Below, piece by piece: positions 1 to 8,139 of a stretch of 44,893 bases of DNA. Made by a program: the position numbers and the translations under genes. The notes under the pieces are model-generated. The model did no database searches. It saw only the letters and a list, made by a program, of their open reading frames with translations, and had not been told where the DNA came from. Numbering within the stretch: position 1 is the first letter of the stretch; every line of letters starts with the position of its first letter. The DNA comes from JAAZFF01 sp964405775 (GTDB lineage: Bacteria; Verrucomicrobiota; Kiritimatiellia; RFP12; UBA3636), in contig CAYOPG010000009.1 in assembly GCA_964405775.1 (NCBI GenBank), positions 1 to 44,893 of the forward strand, given 5' to 3'.

Positions 1-366
1 CTGCATTCAAAAACCGGAGTCATCGGAATAATCGCGACAGCAAACACGTTTCATGGACGCCTCTTCCGCGAGACATCCGCCCGCTTCGCCGCAAATGCGA
101 ATATAATACCTGCGGTTGGCGAGGGGTTTGTCGAACTCGTTGAAAACGGCGAGCTAAACACAACAAAAGCGCACGAAGTCGTTGCCAAGGTCGTTGAGCC
201 GCTCGTCGCGAAAGGCGCCGACCACATTGTTCTGGGCTGCACACATTACTCTTTTCTGAAAGATCTGATCGTGGTGATCGCCGGTCCGTCCGTGACCGTG
301 GTCGATCCAGCTATTCCTGTAGCTCGCCGTGCCGTTACGCTGTTGAATAACACCATGTTCTTCTGA
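1..366 (+). CDS. murI: Glutamate racemase, C-terminal fragment (5' end outside window)
   Basis: Reading frame 1 is open from the first base to a TGA at 364-366 and gives 121 residues. They match the C-terminal half of glutamate racemase, which makes D-glutamate for peptidoglycan. The second catalytic cysteine lies in the hallmark VLGCTHYSFL (near residue 78), followed by the VVDPAIPVARR segment typical of the family's end. The first half, with the other catalytic Cys, is beyond the left edge, so the gene is partial only because of the window. It converges on the GntR regulator at 403 with a 36-base gap. Role in the cytoplasm is assigned from the family; identification is firm. Confidence 0.9.
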   Translation: MHSKTGVIGIIATANTFHGRLFRETSARFAANANIIPAVGEGFVELVENGELNTTKAHEVVAKVVEPLVAKGADHIVLGCTHYSFLKDLIVVIAGPSVTVVDPAIPVARRAVTLLNNTMFF

Positions 367-402
367 GACCATGAATATGGTGCCAAACAATTTTGCCGAG
401 TC

Positions 403-1044
403 TCAGTTTTCAGGGAAATCTTTGTCGTACTCGGAGATGTGAAGCGCCAGCATTTCAGAGGCTTTGTCTGGATCGTGTTCACTTATAGCCTTGTAGATAG
501 CTTGATGCTGTTCAAGCACGCGCAACGCTTTTTTCTTGGAAAGAACGTTTGAGCCGAAGAATGGTCGGGGAAGAGTTGAATAAGCGCGTCGCAGAACGCT
601 GCTGCCTGAAGAGCGGACAATCTGGGAATGGAAATTAATGTCTTCACGCACACGAGAAGGCACATCGCCCTGTTCAATCGCAACGCGCATCATATCGCAG
701 GAGAGCTGCAACCGGACGAGATCCTCGCGCGTGGCGTTCTCCGCAGCGCGGTGTATTGCCATGGTTTCGAGCGATACTCGGACTGCGTAGACGTCCTTGA
801 TTTCGTTTTCGGAACTAGTCTCGACAAAATACCCAAGGGATGGAACCTTTCTCACAATGCCCTGTCCTTCGAGAATAAGCAGGCTCTCCCGGACGGGGCC
901 TCGTTTTACACCCATGATATCCGCTATGTATTTCTCGGTTATGCGCTGCCCATGCTCGAATTCGCCCAGAATGATAGCCTCTCGAAGTCTTCGGCACAAG
1001 TCGACTTGCTGGGTGGCGGGTTCATTATCAGATTTACGATTCAT
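403..1044 (-). CDS. GntR-family regulator, FadR/FCD subgroup
   Basis: A 213-residue DNA-binding regulator. Residues about 12-75 form the GntR winged helix, with REAIILGEFEHGQRITEKYIA and RGPVRESLLILEGQGIV characteristic of it. Residues about 80-205 form the all-helical FCD ligand domain. The FCD metal-site pattern is visible as D135, H139, H180 and H202, so a metal-coordinated carboxylate effector is likely. ATG is preceded by AAAGGA. It starts 39 bases after the truB stop and so is probably the last gene of the murA-truB transcript. No sugar or organic-acid target gene lies beside it, so its regulon cannot be read from context. Confidence 0.88.
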   Translation of the reverse strand: MNRKSDNEPATQQVDLCRRLREAIILGEFEHGQRITEKYIADIMGVKRGPVRESLLILEGQGIVRKVPSLGYFVETSSENEIKDVYAVRVSLETMAIHRAAENATREDLVRLQLSCDMMRVAIEQGDVPSRVREDINFHSQIVRSSGSSVLRRAYSTLPRPFFGSNVLSKKKALRVLEQHQAIYKAISEHDPDKASEMLALHISEYDKDFPEN

Positions 1045-1083
1045 AGCTTTTTTCCTTTGATGTACAGAGTGTTGCGGTGGTGG

Positions 1084-1830
1084 TTACATTGCCGCAACCA
1101 TTGGGAGAACATGTTTGGCCAGGTCTTCCCTTGGAAGTTCCTTTATTTCGGCGAATTTGATTGCTCCGTCGATTGAGAAATTTCCCGAAGCGATTCGGCG
1201 CAGGCTCGCAAGGAGACCGCCGCAGCCGAGTTTCTCGCCCACGTCGTGGCAGAGTGTGCGCACGTATGTTCCTTTTGAACATTTGACTGATATGCGGCTG
1301 TCGGGAATCCCGAAATCGACGAGGTCGAATCTGTATATGTGGACGAGCCGCGGTTCTCGCTCTACGACCACGCCTTTGCGGGCTAGTTTGTAGAGGGGTA
1401 CTCCGTCTTTTTTCAAAGCGGAAACCATCGGAGGAGTCTGGTAGATGTCGCCCGTGAGCGACATCATCGCGGCGCGCACCGCCACTTCGGAAAGGCCGGC
1501 GGGGTCTGTTCCGGGGATCAGCTCTCCCTCGGCGTCCTGTGTGGATGACGAAACGCCCAGACGCATGATCCCTTCGTAAACCTTGTCGCCCCCCATGATG
1601 CGGTCGGAGAGTTTAGTGGCGCGCCCGAGCAGCAACACGAGGAGGCCGGTGGCGCTGGGGTCCAGCGTGCCGCCGTGCCCGACTTTTTTTATGCGGAACA
1701 TACCGCGGACGGCATTGACCACGTCGTGCGAGGTCATGTCGGCAGGTTTGTCCACAAGCAATATGCCGTCCAGTTCAGAAGAAGAAGGTTTTCGCGTTGT
1801 AGGAGGATCGGCTGAGAATGATTGGTTCAT
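1084..1830 (-). CDS. truB: tRNA pseudouridine(55) synthase TruB
   Basis: A 248-residue protein that isomerises uridine 55 in the T-loop of tRNAs. The N-terminal LLVDKPADMTSHDVV box is followed by VGHGGTLDPSATGLL with catalytic Asp57, then the ATKLSDRIMGGDKVYEG segment. It ends soon after the catalytic domain, so the C-terminal PUA-like extension of longer TruB proteins is missing; short forms are common. It begins 32 bases after murA and precedes the GntR gene, so the three are probably co-transcribed. No clear ribosome-binding site precedes the ATG, but no better start exists before the conserved box. Confidence 0.95.
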   Translation of the reverse strand: MNQSFSADPPTTRKPSSSELDGILLVDKPADMTSHDVVNAVRGMFRIKKVGHGGTLDPSATGLLVLLLGRATKLSDRIMGGDKVYEGIMRLGVSSSTQDAEGELIPGTDPAGLSEVAVRAAMMSLTGDIYQTPPMVSALKKDGVPLYKLARKGVVVEREPRLVHIYRFDLVDFGIPDSRISVKCSKGTYVRTLCHDVGEKLGCGGLLASLRRIASGNFSIDGAIKFAEIKELPREDLAKHVLPMVAAM

Positions 1831-1862
1831 TGAAAGAGGTTCATCGCTTGGTTCGTTGACTT

Positions 1863-3155
1863 TTATTTCACACGCTTAATTCTAGCTCCTAGTGCTGCCA
1901 GCGAGGTTTCTATGGATTCATATCCCCGGTCAATGCTTTCGGCGTTGCCTATCGTAGTCGTGCCCTGCGCGCACAGGCCTGCAACGAGCAGGGCCATGCC
2001 GGCTCGTATGTCTGGACTGGACATGCGTGTGCCGCGGAGTTTGGATATGCCCTTGACCACGACCCGGTGCGGATCGCACTGCACTATCTGCGCTCCCATG
2101 CCGATGAGGTGGTCTACGAAGTATAAGCGGCTCTCGAACATCTTCTCGAAGAAGAGCGCGATGCCGTCGGCTTGAGTCGCCAGTACTATCAGAACACTAA
2201 GCAGATCTGTCGGAGTTGATGGCCAAATACCGTCCTCTATTTTGAGAATTGCGCCCGACATCTCAGACGATATGCGTAGATCAACATATTTTGAGTCGAA
2301 AGAAAGTACGCCTGATTCGTCGCGAGTCCAGTTTACTCCTAGTTTTGAGAACGGCCTCTCCAAAACTTCGAAATCCTCTGCCAGTGTGTTTTCTATTTTT
2401 ATTTTTCCGTGGGTGGCTGCCGCTGCTGCGATGAAGCTGGCGGACTCTATGTAGTCCGGGCCTACGCGGACTTTGGCGCCACTGAGCGATTCGACGCCTT
2501 CAACGACGAGTTTGTTTGTGCCAATACCCTCTATCTTAGCCCCCATCGACAAAAGCATCCGGCAAACATCCTGAACGTGGGGCTCGCAAGCAACGTTTAG
2601 AAGCTCCGTGCGTCCTTTTGCGAGCGAAGCCGCCATAACCAAGTTTTCGGTGGCAGTGACACTTGCTTCATCAAGCAGTATGCGCGCGCCGACGAGTCTG
2701 GAGTTGGTGCGGAATTCGTAGGGAATCTTGTCGGAATCCACTATTACGCCCAATTTGCGCAAGCCCTCGAAATGCGTGTCGAGACGCCGCCGCCCGATAA
2801 CGTCACCGCCAGGAGGCGGCACTACAACGTGTCGCGTTTTGGCTATCAGGGGGCCGGCGAGCAGTATAGACGTGCGCACTTTGTTGCAAAGTTCCGCCGG
2901 GAGGGCTGTGGTCCTGACAGTGGTAGGGTCGATCTTGGCTGTTCTGGTTTTCTCGTCGAATTCAACTTTCGCGCCAATTGAATGTAGGAGCTCCAGCATT
3001 ACTTTGACGTCGTTGATTACCGGCAGGTTGGCGATCTCAACAGGGGAATCGGCGAGGAGCGAGGCCGCGATCATCGGAAGGGCAGCGTTTTTGTTGCCCG
3101 GAGTGATATGGACGCCTGAGAGGGGCACCCCGCCTTCAATTATAAACTCGGACAT
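1863..3155 (-). CDS. murA: UDP-N-acetylglucosamine 1-carboxyvinyltransferase with Asp at the fosfomycin-target site
   Basis: A 430-residue MurA, the usual length, catalysing the first committed peptidoglycan step (enolpyruvyl transfer from PEP to UDP-GlcNAc) in the cytoplasm. K22 and N23 in the PGNKNAALP box match the substrate-binding pair of the E. coli enzyme. The loop normally reading PGGC-x-IG reads PPGGDVIGRRR, with D118 (codon GAC, complement of 2802-2804) replacing the Cys that fosfomycin alkylates. The same swap is known in naturally fosfomycin-insensitive MurA of mycobacteria and chlamydiae. Start ATG has CGGAG upstream. It lies 12 bases after the phosphoribosyltransferase gene in the aspS-hpt-murA-truB run. 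Confidence 0.96.
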   Translation of the reverse strand: MSEFIIEGGVPLSGVHITPGNKNAALPMIAASLLADSPVEIANLPVINDVKVMLELLHSIGAKVEFDEKTRTAKIDPTTVRTTALPAELCNKVRTSILLAGPLIAKTRHVVVPPPGGDVIGRRRLDTHFEGLRKLGVIVDSDKIPYEFRTNSRLVGARILLDEASVTATENLVMAASLAKGRTELLNVACEPHVQDVCRMLLSMGAKIEGIGTNKLVVEGVESLSGAKVRVGPDYIESASFIAAAAATHGKIKIENTLAEDFEVLERPFSKLGVNWTRDESGVLSFDSKYVDLRISSEMSGAILKIEDGIWPSTPTDLLSVLIVLATQADGIALFFEKMFESRLYFVDHLIGMGAQIVQCDPHRVVVKGISKLRGTRMSSPDIRAGMALLVAGLCAQGTTTIGNAESIDRGYESIETSLAALGARIKRVK

Positions 3156-3167
3156 ACATATACTCCG

Positions 3168-3704
3168 TCAAAACCCGCATGTGTCATAGATTATCCGATC
3201 CTTCCGTTTTATCTCCTCCGGAGTGAGACCTACCAGCTCGTGCGGGAATACAAGCCAAGTGTCTGTTTCTTTAAGATAGAAATCCGGGGTAAAGTCCGTT
3301 ATGTTGTGCGCTGGCCTGTAGTATAGGGTCGCAACACGCACACAGTCGGTGGTTTCCAAGAGCTTTTCCCGGACAGCTCGGACGGTGGATCCGGTGTCGA
3401 AAATATCGTCCACCACGAGCACGCGCGTATGCGGGCTAAGCTTCTCGATAATGCAGCCCAAGTTCTCGACTGTGGGTTCACAACGTTCTCCGATGCCCGT
3501 GTATGAACATGTCTTTATGCTCGTGTGGTAGCATGTCATGCCTTTAAGGTCGAAGAACTCATGTATTGCGATGCCCACAGGCGTACCGCCGCGCCATAGT
3601 GCTACTAGCACGTCTGGGCGAAAACCGGAATCGTAGATTTTGCGAGCCAACTTGAAGCTGTCTCGCAACATTTCAGTCGAATCCAGATAAATTTTATCGC
3701 CCAT
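3168..3704 (-). CDS. Purine-type phosphoribosyltransferase (hypoxanthine/xanthine-like)
   Basis: A 178-residue type I phosphoribosyltransferase. The PRPP-binding loop is clear as VLVVDDIFDTGST near residues 95-107, and RPDVLVALWRGGTPVG near residue 30 is the N-terminal strand and pyrophosphate loop. The layout fits cytoplasmic purine-salvage enzymes that join hypoxanthine, xanthine or guanine to PRPP. The base specificity cannot be read with confidence, so no gene symbol is given. The WLVFPHE segment near the C-terminus resembles the base-binding hood of xanthine/hypoxanthine enzymes. It sits between aspS and murA, probably in one transcript. Confidence 0.8.
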   Translation of the reverse strand: MGDKIYLDSTEMLRDSFKLARKIYDSGFRPDVLVALWRGGTPVGIAIHEFFDLKGMTCYHTSIKTCSYTGIGERCEPTVENLGCIIEKLSPHTRVLVVDDIFDTGSTVRAVREKLLETTDCVRVATLYYRPAHNITDFTPDFYLKETDTWLVFPHELVGLTPEEIKRKDRIIYDTCGF

Positions 3705-3755
3705 TTATTGATGAATCTCCTGCAACGACACGGAGCCCGTTGTAGGTAGCTCCTT

Positions 3756-5555
3756 CTACTGCGCGGGTGCCGCCGGCGCGGTGTTCTGCGCGCGCAATTT
3801 GATGTGAAGTTCGCGCAGTTGCTTTTCCGTGACCTCAGCCGGCGCATTCATCATAAGATCCTGCGCTCTTTGGTTCATGGGGAATGCGATGACTTCGCGG
3901 ATATTTTCTGCTCCTGCCAATAGCATGACCATGCGGTCTATGCCGGGTGCGATGCCGCCGTGCGGGGGCGCTCCGTATTTGAATGCTCCGGAAAGAGCTG
4001 GGAAACGGTCGTATACCACGTCTTGGCTGTAGCCGGCGATTTCGAACGCCTTGACCATGATGTCTGTGCGGTGGTTACGGATAGCGCCGGAAGACAGCTC
4101 GACTCCGTTGCAAACAACATCGTACTGGTATGCAAGAACCTCAAGAGGGTCTTTCCCGAGCAGCGCCTCCATTCCGCCCTGCGGCATTGAGAACGGGTTG
4201 TGAGAGAAGATTATGTCCCCGCTCTCTTCATCCCGCTCGAACATCGGGAAATCGACGATCCAGCAGAAGCGGAAGACGTCCTTTTCAACGATATCAAGCT
4301 CGCGCCCTAATTTGAGGCGGATGTCGCCAGCGATTTTGGCTGCCACGGCGGGGGCGTCGCACATGAAGAACATCACATCGCCATCTTTCATGCCGCCACG
4401 GCGAGCGAGCTCTTCAAGCTCTTCCGGCGTCATGAACTTCGCTATGGGGCCCTTGATCTTATCGGTGTCCCAAACGAGATAGCCCAGACCTTTCGCGCCG
4501 ATTTCCTTGGCGTACGCCTCCATTTTGTCGAAGAAACTGCGTGGGCGATCTTTGATCCCCTTCACTGGTATGGCGCGCACGACGGCACCACCCTTGACAG
4601 CCTTGGCAAACGCTCCGAAGCCGGATTTCTCGAATATGTCGGACACGTCGCACATCTCAATCGGTATGCGCAGATCAGGTTTGTCGGAGCCGTACTTGAG
4701 CATCGCCTCCCGGTAGGGGATGCGGATGAACGGGCCTTTATCGCTACGCTTGTCGCTGAATTTTGCGAACGCCTCGTACAGCACTTCCTCAACGACGGCG
4801 AAAATGTCGTCCTGTGTGACGAAGGACATTTCGATGTCAAGCTGGTAAAACTCTCCGGGGGATCGGTCGGCGCGACCGTCCTCGTCGCGGAAGCATGGTG
4901 CGATCTGAAAATAGCGGTCAAAGCCTGCCACCATCAGCAACTGCTTGAAAATCTGAGGAGCCTGCGGGAGGGCGTAGAACTTCCCGGGATGGACTCGGCT
5001 TGGAACCAGATAGTCACGGGCTCCCTCTGGCGAGCTTGATGTCAAAATCGGCGTCTGGAATTCGTTGAAGCCGAGCGATGTCATTTTCGCGCGCAGGAAC
5101 GCGATAACCTGTGAACGGAGCAGAATGTTGCTGTGGAGGCTTTCGCGCCGCAGGTCGAGGTAACGGTATTTTAAGCGGAGCTCCTCTGGCCCCACCTCAT
5201 CGCTTTCGCCGGCGAGATAGATCGGAGTGAGGTCTGATTCAGATTCGAACACGACGCTCTCGGCGACGACCTCGATTGCACCCGTGGGAATGTCTGCGTT
5301 GATCATGGCAGGCTCGCGCGCAACCACGTTGCCTGTTATGGTCAGCACGCTTTCTAGGCGCACTTCGGAGCATTTATTGAAAAATTCCCGGCTCGGGTGA
5401 ATTATCACCTGCGTACGCCCGTAATGGTCGCGGAGATCCAAAAACAGTATCCCGCCATGGTCTCTTTTATGAAAGACCCATCCGGATAGGCGTACTTCCC
5501 GGCCCGCGTGTTCAGGGCGTAGTTCGTTGCAGGTGTGGGTGCGATAAGGATGCAT
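3756..5555 (-). CDS. aspS: Aspartyl-tRNA synthetase (bacterial type)
   Basis: A 599-residue class II synthetase that charges tRNA-Asp, possibly also tRNA-Asn. In order it shows an OB-fold anticodon-binding domain (MHPYRTHTCNEL, SGWVFHKRDHGGILFLDLRD), motif 2 (FRDEDGRADRSPGEFYQLD), the bacterial GAD insertion, and motif 3 (GIAPGIDRMVMLLAG). The SPGEFYQLD form of motif 2 resembles alphaproteobacterial enzymes. The frame extends upstream to a TTG at 5585, but the ATG at 5555 begins the conserved N-terminus and is preferred. A short Pro/Ala tail ends the protein. No GatCAB or AsnRS gene is in view, so discrimination between tRNAs cannot be judged. Confidence 0.96.
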   Translation of the reverse strand: MHPYRTHTCNELRPEHAGREVRLSGWVFHKRDHGGILFLDLRDHYGRTQVIIHPSREFFNKCSEVRLESVLTITGNVVAREPAMINADIPTGAIEVVAESVVFESESDLTPIYLAGESDEVGPEELRLKYRYLDLRRESLHSNILLRSQVIAFLRAKMTSLGFNEFQTPILTSSSPEGARDYLVPSRVHPGKFYALPQAPQIFKQLLMVAGFDRYFQIAPCFRDEDGRADRSPGEFYQLDIEMSFVTQDDIFAVVEEVLYEAFAKFSDKRSDKGPFIRIPYREAMLKYGSDKPDLRIPIEMCDVSDIFEKSGFGAFAKAVKGGAVVRAIPVKGIKDRPRSFFDKMEAYAKEIGAKGLGYLVWDTDKIKGPIAKFMTPEELEELARRGGMKDGDVMFFMCDAPAVAAKIAGDIRLKLGRELDIVEKDVFRFCWIVDFPMFERDEESGDIIFSHNPFSMPQGGMEALLGKDPLEVLAYQYDVVCNGVELSSGAIRNHRTDIMVKAFEIAGYSQDVVYDRFPALSGAFKYGAPPHGGIAPGIDRMVMLLAGAENIREVIAFPMNQRAQDLMMNAPAEVTEKQLRELHIKLRAQNTAPAAPAQ

Positions 5556-5600
5556 TTGTGCCAATCTTGAGAAAATGAAAAACAAGTCTATAACAAACTC

Positions 5601-5615
5601 TCATGCACTGCATGA
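5601..5615. promoter_or_regulatory. Perfect 7-1-7 palindrome between gltA and aspS
   Basis: TCATGCA-C-TGCATGA lies in the 113-base gap between the gltA stop and the aspS ATG. With flanking CTCT/AGAG pairing it can extend to a roughly 10-bp stem with a small bulge. Read on the minus strand it is followed by TTTGTTATAG. It could be a weak terminator after gltA or an operator upstream of aspS. The T-run is too short to choose. Confidence 0.4.
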
Positions 5616-5668
5616 AAGAGAGGACTTAAATTACCCTTAATCGGGTGTAAAAGTCAAGACCGCAATTT

Positions 5669-7105
5669 CTACCGTCTGTCCTTGATGTGTACGTACCCGG
5701 CGGGAGCCTCCACGCTCTTGTACGCGGGGCGTATTATTTTCCCGTTGTTTGCCACCTCCTCGATCCGGTGGGCGCACCATCCAGCGACGCGCGCTATTGC
5801 GAATAAAGGCGTGAAGAGCTCGCTCGGAATACCCAGAAGGTCGTATATGAGCCCGGAATAGAAGTCTACATTGGCGCTGACGCCCTTGTATATCCTGCGT
5901 TCCTTTGCAATGGCCAGCGGAGCCAGACGCTCAACGCGCTCGTAGAATCTGAACTCATCAATACGCCCCTTAGCCTCGGCGAGCGGTTCTACGTGGTTTT
6001 TCAGTATTTGCGTTCGTGGATCTGAGAGAGAGTAGACGGCGTGCCCCATGCCGTATATGAGTCCGGTTTTGTCGAAAGCCTCTTTTTTGAGGATGCGCGA
6101 GAGATAAGCTGAAATCTCGTCATCGTCTTCCTTGTCGGAGATTTCTTTGCTCATATCGGCGAACATCTGCAACACCTTGAGGTTGGCGCCACCGTGGCGG
6201 GGCCCTTTCAACGAGCCCAGAGCAGCGGAAATTGCTGCGTATGTGTCGGTTCCGCTTGACGACACTACTCGCGATACGAAAGTCGAGTTGTTGCCGCCGC
6301 CGTGCTCGGCATGGAGTACAAGCACGAGATCTAGCATGCTCTCTTCCATTTCCGTGTAGGTGGAATCTGCACGGAGCATGTGCAGGATGTTGCCTGCCGT
6401 TGACAACTCTGGCAGAGGCGGGTGTATTACCATGCTGCGGTCACTATATGCGCGAGAGGACACCTGGAATGCGTAAACCGCCAGCATCGGGAATGTGGCA
6501 ATGAGCTGCATCGACTGTCGCAATATGTTCTCTATTGAGGTGTCGTCCGGTGATGGCGATATGGAATAGAGCGCCAGTACGGAGCGGGCCATCGAATTCA
6601 TGATGTCCGGGCTTGGCATGTTAAGTATAGCGTCCCTTACGAACCCGTGGGGCAACGCGCGGCATTTGGAAAGTCGGGAGTTGAATTCTTCCATCTCGCT
6701 TGTGTTCGGGAGTTTGCCCAACAGCAGCAGAAACGCCGTCTCCTCGAACCCAAGACGCCCGTCGGAGGTGAAACCTTCGGTGAGTTCCTCTATGTCGATT
6801 CCGCGATAAAGCAGTTGGCCGTGTCCTTCGGAAATGCCGCCTTCGCCCTTTTTGTTGGGCTGCACATCGCCTACCCGCGTCAACCCTGCCATTACTCCTG
6901 TGCCGGAAATGTCCCTCAGGCCGCGCTTGACATCGTACTTTGTGTACAGGTCGGGATCTACCATGTTGCTTTCGATTGCGGATTCGGCCCAACGCTCAAT
7001 CTGCGGATCCTTGCGCGCTTTTCTAGTGTGAATTCCTCGCCTTATGGTTTTTGCCTTTTTACCCTTGTTTTTTTGCGCAGACACCTGTCTTTTGCTTACC
7101 GTCAT
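5669..7105 (-). CDS. gltA: Citrate synthase with basic N-terminal extension
   Basis: A 478-residue citrate synthase, condensing acetyl-CoA and oxaloacetate at the entry of the TCA cycle. The catalytic triad is visible: H304 in GPRHGGAN, H355 in GMGHAVY and D414 in ANVDFYSG. HAEHGGGNNST near 265 is also typical. The conserved domain begins near residue 50 (DLYTKYDVKRGLRD). Before it is a lysine/arginine-rich stretch of about 35 residues without a counterpart I recognise. The ATG is well placed behind AAAGGA, so the extension appears real. It is separated from aspS by a palindrome-containing gap. A methylcitrate synthase activity cannot be excluded. Confidence 0.92.
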   Translation of the reverse strand: MTVSKRQVSAQKNKGKKAKTIRRGIHTRKARKDPQIERWAESAIESNMVDPDLYTKYDVKRGLRDISGTGVMAGLTRVGDVQPNKKGEGGISEGHGQLLYRGIDIEELTEGFTSDGRLGFEETAFLLLLGKLPNTSEMEEFNSRLSKCRALPHGFVRDAILNMPSPDIMNSMARSVLALYSISPSPDDTSIENILRQSMQLIATFPMLAVYAFQVSSRAYSDRSMVIHPPLPELSTAGNILHMLRADSTYTEMEESMLDLVLVLHAEHGGGNNSTFVSRVVSSSGTDTYAAISAALGSLKGPRHGGANLKVLQMFADMSKEISDKEDDDEISAYLSRILKKEAFDKTGLIYGMGHAVYSLSDPRTQILKNHVEPLAEAKGRIDEFRFYERVERLAPLAIAKERRIYKGVSANVDFYSGLIYDLLGIPSELFTPLFAIARVAGWCAHRIEEVANNGKIIRPAYKSVEAPAGYVHIKDRR

Positions 7106-7188
7106 TGTCTAGATCCTTTCTTAACCGACCGGCACCAACTTCTCTGAAAACACCCGGTCAAATCGCATTTATTATTTTTTAGCGAATA

Positions 7189-7194
7189 ATTATA
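7189..7194 (-). promoter_or_regulatory. Candidate -10 element for gltA
   Basis: On the minus strand a perfect TATAAT lies about 84 bases before the gltA ATG, in an AT-rich stretch. The best -35 at 17 bases (TTTTCG) is poor, so only the -10 is proposed. The gltA ribosome-binding site AAAGGA is at 7113-7118. Confidence 0.4.
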
Positions 7195-7245
7195 GCAAAA
7201 AGAGGCAGATGCGAAAACCGTGAATTTTTGATTTTTTCATTGCTG

Positions 7246-7274
7246 TTGCGTTTTGCCGTATGAAATGGTTTAAT
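7246..7274 (+). promoter_or_regulatory. Candidate promoter for proB-proA-holA
   Basis: TTGCGT (7246-7251), a 17-base spacer and TTTAAT (7269-7274) lie about 38 bases before the preferred proB start. Each box matches four or five of six consensus bases. Confidence 0.4.
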
Positions 7275-7311
7275 ACAGTTTGTTTTTTGAAAGACAATGG
7301 AGATTCTACAT

Positions 7312-8133
7312 ATGAATTGCGGAGACAGGTTCCGTCAAACGTTACCCGAGTCGCGGCGGGTTGTCGTGAAGGTCGGCAGTCGTGTCATCGTTGGCAAGAC
7401 TGGAAGGCCTGATATGGCCAGAATACGCGGTCTGGTCTCGCAGCTTGCGTCGATGCGAAGAAGTGGATACGAAGTCGTTGTTGTGAGTTCCGGAGCTATT
7501 GCGGCTGGCATGGAGGCGCTTAGGATCGCGGAACGGCCTATGTCGGTGCCCGATATTCAGATGTGCGCGGCTGTGGGGCAGGGGAGGCTCATGGCCAAGT
7601 ATGCTTCTGAGTTCGACAAAGAGAAGGTGCTTGTCGGGCAGGTGTTGCTGACGCACGACGATTTTGAACACAAAATTCGTCTTGCAAATATGCGTCGTGC
7701 CATGGATCACATGCTGTGTGCGGGAATAATACCTATAATCAATGAAAACGACGTGGTGGCCGATGAGGAACTAAAAGCGTATATGTCCTTGGGTGACAAC
7801 GACCACCTAGCCTCACTTGTGGTACGCCAAGTCCGCGCAGATTTGCTGGTAATGCTCAGCACAGTCGACGGCCTGCGCGCTCCGGTGAACGGGGGGCGCA
7901 CAGTGCGTATCCCATACGTAGAGAAGATCGGAAAGGATATTATGAAGTTGGTCCGTCCGCCGGAAGCCGGTGGCATTTCTAAGGGCGGCATGGATTCGAA
8001 GCTACGGGCGGCTCTTGCGTGCACGAAGGCAGGCTGCAACGTGGTGGTGGCGAACGGGCGAAAAAAAGATGTATTGCGCAACGTAATATCCGGTTGCGAC
8101 GAGGGGACGCTTTTTATTGCCTCCCCCGATTGA
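7312..8133 (+). CDS. proB: Glutamate 5-kinase, short form without PUA domain
   Basis: A 273-residue amino-acid kinase that phosphorylates glutamate, the first step of proline synthesis. VVVKVGSRVI (P-loop strand), VVSSGAIAAGM, NENDVVADEE and SLGDNDHLASLVVRQV mark the family, and GGISKGGMDSKLRAA is the C-terminal nucleotide-binding segment. The C-terminal PUA domain of enterobacterial ProB is absent. The frame also has an ATG at 7297, but GGAG at 7299-7302 sits nine bases before the ATG at 7312, making this the better start. proA follows after 6 bases, so the product phosphate is passed to an enzyme made from the same message. Confidence 0.94.
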   Translation: MNCGDRFRQTLPESRRVVVKVGSRVIVGKTGRPDMARIRGLVSQLASMRRSGYEVVVVSSGAIAAGMEALRIAERPMSVPDIQMCAAVGQGRLMAKYASEFDKEKVLVGQVLLTHDDFEHKIRLANMRRAMDHMLCAGIIPIINENDVVADEELKAYMSLGDNDHLASLVVRQVRADLLVMLSTVDGLRAPVNGGRTVRIPYVEKIGKDIMKLVRPPEAGGISKGGMDSKLRAALACTKAGCNVVVANGRKKDVLRNVISGCDEGTLFIASPD

Positions 8134-8139
8134 TTCAAT

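Noticed and set aside
331..393. CACCAT/ATGGTG inverted repeat at the murI-GntR junction
   Set aside because: Six-base stem with long loop and no T-run.
628..1176. 182-residue plus-strand open frame opposite the GntR gene
   Set aside because: Shadow of the GntR and truB coding strands; no family motif and no start signal.
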